From Owenweeksia sp963758205 (GTDB taxonomy: Bacteria; Bacteroidota; Bacteroidia; Flavobacteriales; Schleiferiaceae): a stretch of DNA of 64,000 bases. The stretch is from positions 1,612,001 to 1,676,000 of the forward strand of contig CAVWUM010000002.1 of NCBI GenBank assembly GCA_963758205.1, read 5' to 3'. The translations under genes were made by a program, and so were the position numbers. Below, piece after piece: positions 26,724 to 34,388 of this stretch. The number at the start of each line of letters is the position of its first letter. Positions within the stretch are counted from its first letter, which is position 1. The notes under the pieces were generated by a model, which ran no database searches, had not been told where the DNA came from, and was given only the letters and a program-made list of their open reading frames with translations.

Positions 26724-28148
26724 CTATTCTATTTCTCCGATTTTTAACATATTAGTCATTCCACTTTCTTCAATGGGGATACTGGCAATTTTAACAACCA
26801 GATCTCCTTCAGCAACAAGACCCTTATCCTTAGTGATTTGTTTAATCTCCGCAAAGGTTTTGTCCGTACTCTCCATGTTATCATAAAAATAGCCGCGTAC
26901 CCCCCATATTAAGCTCACGGTATTTAAAATGGAGCGATTGGCAGTAAACACCACTATGTTGGTTTTAGGCCTGTGAGATGAAATTTTAAAGCCCGTATAG
27001 CCGCTGAATGTCATGGTAAGGATGGCGGAAGCCCCAATCTGATCGGCAATTTTACTGGCGTTATAACAAATGGAATCAGTAATAAACCTCTCATTACGGA
27101 AAGTTGGTGGGTTCTCAGTTTTGGTAGAAACCTTGCCACTTTCTTCTACATAAGCAATAATTTTAGACATCGCTTTAATTACCTCAACAGGATGCTTGCC
27201 AACAGAGGTTTCACCACTTAACATCACGGCATCAGCTCCATCCAGTACGCTATTGGCCACATCGTTTACCTCCGCCCGGGTAGGAGCAATATTTTCAATC
27301 ATGCTCTCCATCATTTGTGTAGCAATAACCACAGGGCGGCCTACTTTATGGCATTTATCCACTATCATTTTCTGGATGAGAGGAACACTTTGCATGGGCA
27401 CTTCCACACCAAGGTCTCCACGCGCTACCATAATCGCCCCTGTTTCTTCAATAATGCGATCAATTTCAACTACAGCCTCTGGCTTCTCTATTTTTGAGAT
27501 AACACGGCAGGGGGCATTATTCTCCCCGATGATGCGCTTTAGTTCAATTACATCATCGGCTGATCGCACAAAGGATAGTCCTATCCACTCAATTTCATGC
27601 TTTATGGCCAGTTCCAGATCTTCCAGATCCTTCTCGGTAAGGCAGGGGAGCGAAATTTTAGTGTTGGGCAGGTTTACCCCTTTTTTAGATTTTAACGGAC
27701 CTCCGTGAATTACGGTAGCCTCAACTTCATCCACACCATTGGTTTTGGCTATTTCCAGCAATATTTTACCATCATCAATTAATATGCGCTCGCCTACTTT
27801 CACATCAGATGCAAATTGGGAGTAGGTCATAAACACTTTTTTTGCAGTGCCCATTTCTTCTTTATTAGAAAAAGTAAGGGTTTGGCCCTCCTCTAATATT
27901 GCGCCTGGTTCAACATCACCAATGCGCAACTTTGGCCCCTGCAAATCCCCTAAAAGGGCAATGTTTAAACCGTATTCATTATTAAGCTCCCTGGTTTGAT
28001 TTATAAGTTTTACAGCACTCTCGTGGTCGCTATGCGAAAAGTTTATTCTGAAAACGTTAACACCTGCCCGTACCAGTTCTAACATGGTTTCTTTGCTTGA
28101 TGTAGCTGGCCCTAACGTGGCAATAATCTTGGTTTTGTTTAGTGGCAT
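26724..28148 (-). CDS. pyk: Pyruvate kinase
   Basis: 474 residues. KTKIIATLGPATSS at the N-terminus, RINFSHSDHE, active site ICxKIE-type block CRVISKIEKPEAVVEIDRIIEE, and the signature MVARGDLGVEVPMQSVPLIQK. The final step of glycolysis, transferring phosphate from PEP to ADP. It is downstream of rnc and the IPExxxVDY gene; this rnc - IPExxxVDY - pyk order recurs in Flavobacteriia. Confidence 0.96.
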   Translation of the reverse strand: MPLNKTKIIATLGPATSSKETMLELVRAGVNVFRINFSHSDHESAVKLINQTRELNNEYGLNIALLGDLQGPKLRIGDVEPGAILEEGQTLTFSNKEEMGTAKKVFMTYSQFASDVKVGERILIDDGKILLEIAKTNGVDEVEATVIHGGPLKSKKGVNLPNTKISLPCLTEKDLEDLELAIKHEIEWIGLSFVRSADDVIELKRIIGENNAPCRVISKIEKPEAVVEIDRIIEETGAIMVARGDLGVEVPMQSVPLIQKMIVDKCHKVGRPVVIATQMMESMIENIAPTRAEVNDVANSVLDGADAVMLSGETSVGKHPVEVIKAMSKIIAYVEESGKVSTKTENPPTFRNERFITDSICYNASKIADQIGASAILTMTFSGYTGFKISSHRPKTNIVVFTANRSILNTVSLIWGVRGYFYDNMESTDKTFAEIKQITKDKGLVAEGDLVVKIASIPIEESGMTNMLKIGEIE

Positions 28149-28149
28149 C

Positions 28150-28620
28150 CTAATATTCTAAAAGTAAGTTGTTAATATTTTTCGATGTTGCAAGGTCTAT
28201 TTTTTGGAAGGCCCTAACATATGGAAGCATCTTTAACTGCAAGTTAAGCCAGGCTTCTATATCTTTATGGGCAACATCATCATACCATATAAAGTAGTCA
28301 AAGGTTTTTAGGTCAGCAACCAGTGGTGTTGTTTGCCCTGTAGTTAATAGGCCCGGGCCTTTGCTCTCATCTAAAGCTCTACCCCTGTTTGAAGTAAGGC
28401 TCCAAAACATTTGGGTAACCGGATGTTCAAATACAAATTCGCTGAAACGGTATAAAGTACCTTTGTACTTTAACTCTCTGTCGATCAGGCTTCTGTTTAA
28501 TTTTAAGCCAAGATCATTATTAAGTAAAAAGGTTAGGCGGTGGTCGGGCAATTCGCTTACAATGCCAAATACCGTGGCGTCTTTTAAATAAAAGTCATCA
28601 TCCAGCCGAATCCTGACCAT
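28150..28620 (-). CDS. IPExxxVDY family protein
   Basis: 156 residues. Recognised from its length, its position between rnc and pyk, and the C-terminal LPYVRAFQKIDLATSKNINNLLLEY that corresponds to the IPEVRAVFEVD-type motif of the family. FDYFIWYDDV and LNLQLKMLP are also in the expected places. Function unknown. The start overlaps the rnc end by 23 bases and the gene ends one base before pyk starts. Confidence 0.75.
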   Translation of the reverse strand: MVRIRLDDDFYLKDATVFGIVSELPDHRLTFLLNNDLGLKLNRSLIDRELKYKGTLYRFSEFVFEHPVTQMFWSLTSNRGRALDESKGPGLLTTGQTTPLVADLKTFDYFIWYDDVAHKDIEAWLNLQLKMLPYVRAFQKIDLATSKNINNLLLEY

Positions 28621-29347
28621 TTAGTCGATCTCTTACAATTTGTTTGTAGGCAATGCGCGATGCTTCTTCTTCTGCCTTTTTCTTACTGCTGCCATTACCG
28701 GTACTTACGGCCTCGTCATTTATCATCAGGGTTATCTCGTACCTGCGTAAATGGCTCTCGCCCCAGCAGCCGGTAATTTCAAATCTAACATTCTTTTTAC
28801 TCTTCTGCCCCCATTCCAATATGGCGCCCTTGTGGCTTGCTATCCTTGATTCCATGGAGTCCAGATCCATTTTTGTCAAAATCATTCGCTCTACAATAAA
28901 GCGTTTGGTTTCATCATAGCCTTTATCCAGGTAAAGAGCGCCCAGCAGAGCTTCCAGCGCATCTCCATATATGGATTTGGCGTGAGCCGTGCGCGCTGTG
29001 CGCTTTACAACCAACTTATGCAGGTTTAGTTGAAGTGCAAGCTGATTTAAATGTTTACGGCTTACAATTTTGCTGCGCATACTGGTTAAAAAGCCCTCGC
29101 CCTTGCTGGGGTAGCTTTTATACAGAAAGTCGGCCACAACGGCACCTAAAATAGCATCTCCAAGATATTCCAGCCGTTGATTGTTTAATCTTGCACCGGT
29201 ACTTTCATGCGAAGCCGAACTGTGCCGCAAGGCCAGTTTATATAACTCTTCATTTTTTGGAGCGATGCCCGTAAGCTCCTTTATCTCCAAAAAAAAGTTC
29301 CCATCTTTAGCAAAATGGGAACTTAATTTTTTTAGCCAATTTAACAT
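28598..29347 (-). CDS. rnc: Ribonuclease III
   Basis: 249 residues from ATG 29347 (a TTG directly upstream is an equivalent alternative). RNase III signature NQRLEYLGDAILGAVVADFLY with catalytic Glu/Asp, second catalytic block AKSIYGDALEALLGALYLDKGYDE, and a C-terminal double-stranded RNA-binding domain ending GNGSSKKKAEEEASRIAYKQIV. Processes rRNA precursors and structured RNAs. Seven bases separate it from fabF upstream. Confidence 0.95.
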   Translation of the reverse strand: MLNWLKKLSSHFAKDGNFFLEIKELTGIAPKNEELYKLALRHSSASHESTGARLNNQRLEYLGDAILGAVVADFLYKSYPSKGEGFLTSMRSKIVSRKHLNQLALQLNLHKLVVKRTARTAHAKSIYGDALEALLGALYLDKGYDETKRFIVERMILTKMDLDSMESRIASHKGAILEWGQKSKKNVRFEITGCWGESHLRRYEITLMINDEAVSTGNGSSKKKAEEEASRIAYKQIVRDRLNGQDSAG

Positions 29348-29353
29348 CAACTA

Positions 29354-30607
29354 CTATACAAGCTTCCTTACTACAATTGAGGCATTATGCCCGCCAAAAC
29401 CAAAGGTGTTACTAATAGCAACATTTATTTCTCTTTCCTGAGATTTCTCAAAGGTGAGATTTAGTTTTGAATCAATTGCGGGGTCATCTGTAAAATGGTT
29501 AATGGTAGGAGGTACAATGTTTTCTCCAACGGCCATTACACAGGCAAGGGTTTCCAGCGCACCGGCAGCACCAAGCAAATGCCCGGTCATTGATTTTGTT
29601 GAGCTAATATTAAGATTATAAGCCTCATCACCAAAAATGGCTTTGATAGCTTTTAGCTCAGCAACATCACCCAGCGGAGTGGAGGTTCCATGCACATTAA
29701 TGTAATCTACGGCAGATGGATTTATACCCGCATCAGCCAATGCGTTTTCCATTACGGCTTTGGCCCCAAGCCCTTCCGGATGGGGAGCTGTAATGTGGTG
29801 TGCATCGGCAGACATGCCACCACCAATAACCTCAGCATAAATAGTAGCCCCGCGCTTTTTGGCATGTTCGTACTCTTCAAGTACCAAACAGGCCGCACCT
29901 TCGCCCAGTACAAAGCCATCTCTGTCCTTATCAAAAGGGCGGCTGGCCGTTTGCGGGCTATCGTTACGGGTACTTAAGGCATGCATGGCGTTAAAGCCAC
30001 CAATGCCCGCCTCGCTTATTGCAGCTTCGCTACCACCCGTTACACAGGCATCCATAATGCCCAGGCGGATGTAATTGTAAGCATCAATAAGTGCGTTGGT
30101 AGAAGAAGCACAAGCAGATACTGTGGTAAAGTTGGGTCCACGAAGATTGTACTTCATGGAAATTTGTCCACCGGCAATATCTGCGATCATTTTAGGAATA
30201 AAAAAAGGATTGAAGCGAGGTGTGCCGTCACCGGAAACAAAGTTGCGAGATTCTTCCTCAAAGGTAGATATGCCTCCGATTCCTGAGCCCCATATCACTC
30301 CAGCCCTGTCGGGATTAAAAGAATTTGACTCGACCAACCCACTAGCAGACATGGCCTCATCGGCCACTACTAAGGCAAACTGAGAGTAACGATCCAGTTT
30401 CCTGGCTTCCTTTCTGTCAAAATGCGCATTGGGATCAAAATTCTTAACCTCGCAGGCAAATTGGGTTTTGAACTTGGCCGCATCAAAAAGAGTGATAGGC
30501 GCAGCCCCACTCTTACCCTCCTTAAAGGCTTTACAAGTTTCCTTGTAAGAATTGCCTACAGGAGATAGTGCTCCAACTCCAGTTATTACAACCCGCTTTA
30601 ACTCCAT
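29354..30607 (-). CDS. fabF: 3-oxoacyl-ACP synthase II
   Basis: 417 residues. Catalytic triad Cys-His-His visible: Cys in TVSACASSTNALIDAY, His in YINVHGTSTPLGD and His in STKSMTGHLLGAAG. GFGGHNAS near the C-terminus completes the family pattern. Elongates acyl-ACP in type II fatty acid synthesis in the cytoplasm. It follows acpP by 15 bases, forming the acpP-fabF-rnc block. Confidence 0.96.
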   Translation of the reverse strand: MELKRVVITGVGALSPVGNSYKETCKAFKEGKSGAAPITLFDAAKFKTQFACEVKNFDPNAHFDRKEARKLDRYSQFALVVADEAMSASGLVESNSFNPDRAGVIWGSGIGGISTFEEESRNFVSGDGTPRFNPFFIPKMIADIAGGQISMKYNLRGPNFTTVSACASSTNALIDAYNYIRLGIMDACVTGGSEAAISEAGIGGFNAMHALSTRNDSPQTASRPFDKDRDGFVLGEGAACLVLEEYEHAKKRGATIYAEVIGGGMSADAHHITAPHPEGLGAKAVMENALADAGINPSAVDYINVHGTSTPLGDVAELKAIKAIFGDEAYNLNISSTKSMTGHLLGAAGALETLACVMAVGENIVPPTINHFTDDPAIDSKLNLTFEKSQEREINVAISNTFGFGGHNASIVVRKLV

Positions 30608-30622
30608 GGTTTTTCGCTAGAA

Positions 30623-30859
30623 TTACTTCTTGGCTTCCTCGATGTATGATACTGCCTGACCTACAGTAGCGATGTTTTCAGCCTGATCGTCCGGAATTTG
30701 AATGTCAAACTCTTTTTCGAACTCCATAATAAGCTCTACAGTGTCGAGTGAATCGGCACCTAAATCGTTTGTGAAGCTAGCCTCGTTGGTTACTTCATTC
30801 TCATCTACACCCAGCTTGTCTACAATGATTGCTTTTACTTTTGAAGCGATTTCTGACAT
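30623..30859 (-). CDS. acpP: Acyl carrier protein
   Basis: 78 residues, acidic. The phosphopantetheine attachment site is S37 in NDLGADSLDTVELIMEFE. Supplies acyl chains to FabF, encoded next. First gene of the acpP-fabF-rnc operon. Confidence 0.97.
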   Translation of the reverse strand: MSEIASKVKAIIVDKLGVDENEVTNEASFTNDLGADSLDTVELIMEFEKEFDIQIPDDQAENIATVGQAVSYIEEAKK

Positions 30860-30889
30860 GGTCGATTTGTTTTGTAATTATTAAGTGTG

Positions 30890-30921
30890 CAAAGAAAGTA
30901 AATTTATCAAAAAACAAACAA
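30890..30921 (-). promoter_or_regulatory. Candidate acpP promoter
   Basis: On the minus strand TTTCTTTG (7 of 8 matches to TAnnTTTG) lies 17 bases after TTGTTTG, the spacing of a Bacteroidota -33/-7 promoter, and about 30 bases before the acpP ATG. Confidence 0.4.
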
Positions 30922-30989
30922 TAGCTTACTTTAGCGGCCATAGTTTAATAGCTTAGTATCTAACCTTTAGAGAACAAGAAAAAAAATTC

Positions 30990-31559
30990 ATGAAAAAGAT
31001 TGCTGTGTTTGCCTCCGGCAATGGCACCAATACAGAAAACATTGTCAATTATTTTGAAGACAGTGAGCTTGCCAGGGTATCAATTATTTTTTGCAACCGA
31101 AAAAATGCTGGTGTAATTGACAGGGCAAAACTCTTAGGTGTACGATGTGTGGTTTTTTCTCCTGATGATGAGGAATACAACGCCATACTTGATAAGCTAC
31201 AGGACATAAAAATCGACTTTATAATTTTAGCGGGCTTTACTTCTAAAATTCCATCTTCTATACTAAACGCCTATCCCGATAGGGTAATAAACATACACCC
31301 TGCTTTATTACCTGATTATGGTGGAGAGGGCATGTATGGAATGAATGTACACCGCGCTGTAGTTGAAAATGAAGAAGAGGAAACCGGCATCACTATTCAT
31401 TATGTTACTGATGAATATGATGAAGGCGAAATTATTTTTCAGGAAACCGTGGAGGTGGATTATGAAGACACCCCTGAAGATGTACAATACAAGGTGCAGC
31501 AACTGGAGCACCATCACTACCCCGAGGTAATAGAATACCTTATAAAAGATCTGGATTGA
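30990..31559 (+). CDS. purN: Phosphoribosylglycinamide formyltransferase
   Basis: 189 residues. GNGTNTENIVNYF (phosphate-binding loop), LAGFTSKIPSSILNAYPDRVINIHPALLPDYGGEGMYGMNVHRAV with the catalytic Asn/His pair, and ETGITIHYVTDEYDEGEIIFQ with the catalytic Asp. Transfers a formyl group from 10-formyltetrahydrofolate to GAR in purine synthesis. Its stop overlaps the rnhA TTG start (TTGA). Confidence 0.93.
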   Translation: MKKIAVFASGNGTNTENIVNYFEDSELARVSIIFCNRKNAGVIDRAKLLGVRCVVFSPDDEEYNAILDKLQDIKIDFIILAGFTSKIPSSILNAYPDRVINIHPALLPDYGGEGMYGMNVHRAVVENEEEETGITIHYVTDEYDEGEIIFQETVEVDYEDTPEDVQYKVQQLEHHHYPEVIEYLIKDLD

Positions 31560-32029
31560 TTGTAAACATTTATACGGATGGCGCGGCCAGTGGAAACCCT
31601 GGGCCCGGTGGCTATGGCGTGGTAATGGAAACTAAAGGCCTGCGAAAGGAGTTTAGCGGAGGCTACAGGCGTACCACTAACAACCGCATGGAACTTTTGG
31701 CCACTATTATAGGATTGAGAGCGCTAAAGCGCGTGGGGCTTGAGGTCCACATCTACTCAGATAGTAAATATGTAGTGGATGCCATAAACAAGGGGTGGGT
31801 TTTTAACTGGGTAAAAAAAGGATTTAAGGATAAAAAAAACCCGGACTTGTGGCGCGAGTTTCTGGAGGTGTATAACATCCATAAACCAAAACTCCATTGG
31901 ATAAAGGGGCACAATAATCACCCGCAAAATGAAAGATGCGATGCCCTTGCCGTAGCTGCCTATAAAGAGGGTAACCTTAAAATTGATAGCGGCTTTGAGG
32001 CTTCTGAGAAAAAATCAGGAATGTTTTAA
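31556..32029 (+). CDS. rnhA: Ribonuclease HI
   Basis: 157 residues. The catalytic acids are visible: Asp in IYTDGAASGNPGPGGYG, Glu in NNRMELLATIIGL, Asp in IYSDSKYVVDAINKG and Asp in NERCDALA. Degrades the RNA strand of RNA-DNA hybrids. The start is TTG at 31556 inside the purN stop (TTGA overlap), so translation is likely coupled. It converges with the M23 peptidase gene. Confidence 0.92.
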   Translation: MIVNIYTDGAASGNPGPGGYGVVMETKGLRKEFSGGYRRTTNNRMELLATIIGLRALKRVGLEVHIYSDSKYVVDAINKGWVFNWVKKGFKDKKNPDLWREFLEVYNIHKPKLHWIKGHNNHPQNERCDALAVAAYKEGNLKIDSGFEASEKKSGMF

Positions 32030-32895
32030 AAAGAGATATAACTCTCCGGATCCACAGGGTTGGCATCATACCAAAGTTCAAAATGCAAATGAGGCCCGGT
32101 GGTAAGCTCTCCCGAATTACCGATTATCGCAATCGGCTCCCCTGCACGCACTACTTCACCCTGTTCCTTTAATAAAGATGAGTTGTGCTTATAAGCAGAA
32201 ATAAATTCACCCTGGTGCTGAATCAGCATTACATATCCGGTTTCAGAGGTCCACTCCGAAAAAATTACAATACCATCCTGCACTGCTTTTATCACTTCAT
32301 CCTTTTTGGCAACTATATCCACACCCAGGTGGTTTTCGCGTGGGTTAAACCCATTAATTACAAGGCCTTTTACAGGATTAAAAAATGAAAGCCCTGTGCG
32401 GCTCAGTTCAGTTTCAACTGATGGGTTGATATTAAACTGCTCTTCTTCTTCCACCATTTGGCGCAGGGCAGAGTCTTCTGCAGATAGCGGCCTGTTTAGC
32501 TGTACCTCAATCACACTGTCAGATACTGTAGTGTCAGAAAAATTTATAGGAGCTTTACCTTCAATAATATTCCTGATATTAAGCAGGTACCTTTTATTAT
32601 ATACTAATTGTCTTTCCAGCGAGTCTGTAGTAATGGTAAGGTCAAGTGCACGCCTGCGCAGATCGGTGCTGGAGTAACCCGGAATGTATTCGCGGATGGG
32701 CGTAAGAGCTATAAGCAGAGTGGTGGAGGTTATAAGAAATACGATAAGAAACCCCACTAAAAAGAATACGTTGAGGCGGCTGAGCTTCAGCGATAGCTTT
32801 TCTTCAAAAGTGTCATCATTCAGTATTACAAGCCGGTACTTATTACGCAGCTTCTGAACAATTTTTTTTTGATTTGGAGATTTTTCCTTTGCCAT
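32026..32895 (-). CDS. M23 family metallopeptidase, membrane anchored
   Basis: 289 residues. A membrane segment at about 38-62 is followed by a helical spacer and the M23 (LytM) domain (about 180-285). Zinc ligands visible: HLGVDI (His and Asp of HxxxD) and HLHFELW (HxH). Cleaves peptide cross-links in peptidoglycan or acts as an amidase activator when inactive; here the ligands are intact. Located in the periplasm with an N-terminal anchor. Confidence 0.9.
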   Translation of the reverse strand: MAKEKSPNQKKIVQKLRNKYRLVILNDDTFEEKLSLKLSRLNVFFLVGFLIVFLITSTTLLIALTPIREYIPGYSSTDLRRRALDLTITTDSLERQLVYNKRYLLNIRNIIEGKAPINFSDTTVSDSVIEVQLNRPLSAEDSALRQMVEEEEQFNINPSVETELSRTGLSFFNPVKGLVINGFNPRENHLGVDIVAKKDEVIKAVQDGIVIFSEWTSETGYVMLIQHQGEFISAYKHNSSLLKEQGEVVRAGEPIAIIGNSGELTTGPHLHFELWYDANPVDPESYISF

Positions 32896-33003
32896 GAGCG
32901 GGCAAATATCGGAATAAGAACGGTTTTCGCGCAGAGTTCTGCCCCGCTATGCTATAAGACTTTTATTGGCAGCAAAGCTTTACATTACGGAAATGTTGTC
33001 TGC

Positions 33004-34167
33004 CTAACGAATACGGGTAATCCTCAGTTTACCGACTCGGCTTTGTCCGTTGGTGATATTTTCGCCAAAAAAGAACTCATCGTTCCGAATGTGAAAAATC
33101 GTGATATGACCGCGGGTATTCAGGGTTTGCAAAACCTCACCAGATGTGGGGTCACAAAGCCTCAGGCCGGCTTCTTTCCTAATCATCACATGATTGTTTA
33201 CGGCAAGTTGCCCTCCTTTGTGGGGCAGATAGGCTAATACATCACCTGATTCTTTATTTACAATTTGGATATCAGGGTCGGCTATATATAAATTATTCTC
33301 ATTTTGATAAAGATGACGGCCTTTCACAACCCGCGACCATTTTAGAGGGTAGAAGTGATTAAGATTAAACCCACTTAAAAGGTAATCCTCGCTAAGTGAA
33401 AACATTCGCATTTTATCCGCAAGGTAAAGTGGATTATCCGCAAGCGGTAAGCGACCAGCAGCGAGTTCTTGAAATCTTAGGTTTTCTAAGGACAAAGCAT
33501 AAAATACACTTCCGTTTCCTGAGTAACTATCTCCTGTAGCTACGGCATAGCTTATGTGAAAAAAATCTTGACCCTCGTGAAGCTTTATTCCTTTTGCAAT
33601 ACCATTAGTTGTGTGAATAGTTTTTTCCCCACTACCATCAACGTTCATCTCAACCAATGATACCTGGCGTATGTTGGTGAGTGATACATACAATTTATTA
33701 AGATATACTGCGCTGCCACCGATATTGTGATTTGCCGGAGGGGTGTAGGTGTAAATATGTGATCCGGTTTCTGCATCAAGTATATAAACATGATTAAAAT
33801 CGTTCAGGCAAACCTTTCCGGAATGAAGTGAGAGACTATTGGCCGCTCTGCCTCCATTAGTCAAATATTGTGACCATCGCCAAACTATCTCTCCGGTGCT
33901 GTCATCTACCTTATATAATATGTCCCCATCATTCAGAAATGAGTCTTCTGTGGCAAGGAAGTAAGTAAAGCCCTTTACGGAAATGGGTTCTGGCGTACCA
34001 AAACCAGGGGAAACGAAAAATGAAGTTAAGTCTAGCGGCTCGTAAAAAATGGTATCGACCCGATAAAAAACCTGCTCAGCCCCACTGTCGTTTTTAGTGC
34101 AGGATGTTGCTGAAATAATTAGAGCGACCAGTAAAAAAGTAATTGGGAAACACAGGCGCTTGCTCAT
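33004..34167 (-). CDS. Hypothetical lipoprotein with beta-propeller-like repeats
   Basis: 387 residues. Lipoprotein signal MSKRLCFPITFLLVALIISATSC (Cys 23). The mature part contains repeated strands of PQQ-propeller character (DDSTGEIVWRW, LSLHSGKVCLNDFNHVYILDAETGSHIYTYTPP, SGDVLAYLPH, DPTSGEVLQTLNTRGH). Suggests an envelope beta-propeller; no catalytic motif is seen. I do not recognise a named family. Stands alone between the M23 peptidase and the sprE-like gene. Confidence 0.7.
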   Translation of the reverse strand: MSKRLCFPITFLLVALIISATSCTKNDSGAEQVFYRVDTIFYEPLDLTSFFVSPGFGTPEPISVKGFTYFLATEDSFLNDGDILYKVDDSTGEIVWRWSQYLTNGGRAANSLSLHSGKVCLNDFNHVYILDAETGSHIYTYTPPANHNIGGSAVYLNKLYVSLTNIRQVSLVEMNVDGSGEKTIHTTNGIAKGIKLHEGQDFFHISYAVATGDSYSGNGSVFYALSLENLRFQELAAGRLPLADNPLYLADKMRMFSLSEDYLLSGFNLNHFYPLKWSRVVKGRHLYQNENNLYIADPDIQIVNKESGDVLAYLPHKGGQLAVNNHVMIRKEAGLRLCDPTSGEVLQTLNTRGHITIFHIRNDEFFFGENITNGQSRVGKLRITRIR

Positions 34168-34311
34168 GCAGTTGAAACATTAATTTCAGCTAATGTAATA
34201 CTATACTGTATATGTCGAACGGGTGAAATAGTGAAGCACGAAGATTTTAAAGAACATTGGATTTTGGTGTTGATCGCTTTTTAGTTGGGTCGCTATAGAA
34301 TCTCAGCCATA

Positions 34312-34343
34312 TTGAACTCCTTTGAATATTTAAAATATTTTTG
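34312..34343 (+). promoter_or_regulatory. Candidate promoter of the sprE/porW-like gene
   Basis: TTG (34312-34314) is followed after 21 bases by a perfect TAnnTTTG box (TATTTTTG, 34336-34343), matching Bacteroidota promoter spacing. The coding start is about 46 bases downstream. Confidence 0.5.
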
Positions 34344-34388
34344 CCGTTTTGCAGTTACACCCATTGAATTCAATAAAAGGCGGATCCT

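Noticed and set aside
26724..30607. Antisense frames over pyk and fabF (up to 170 codons)
   Set aside because: They mirror strongly conserved genes, are rich in Ser/Pro/Ala from reverse codons, and have no plausible initiation context.
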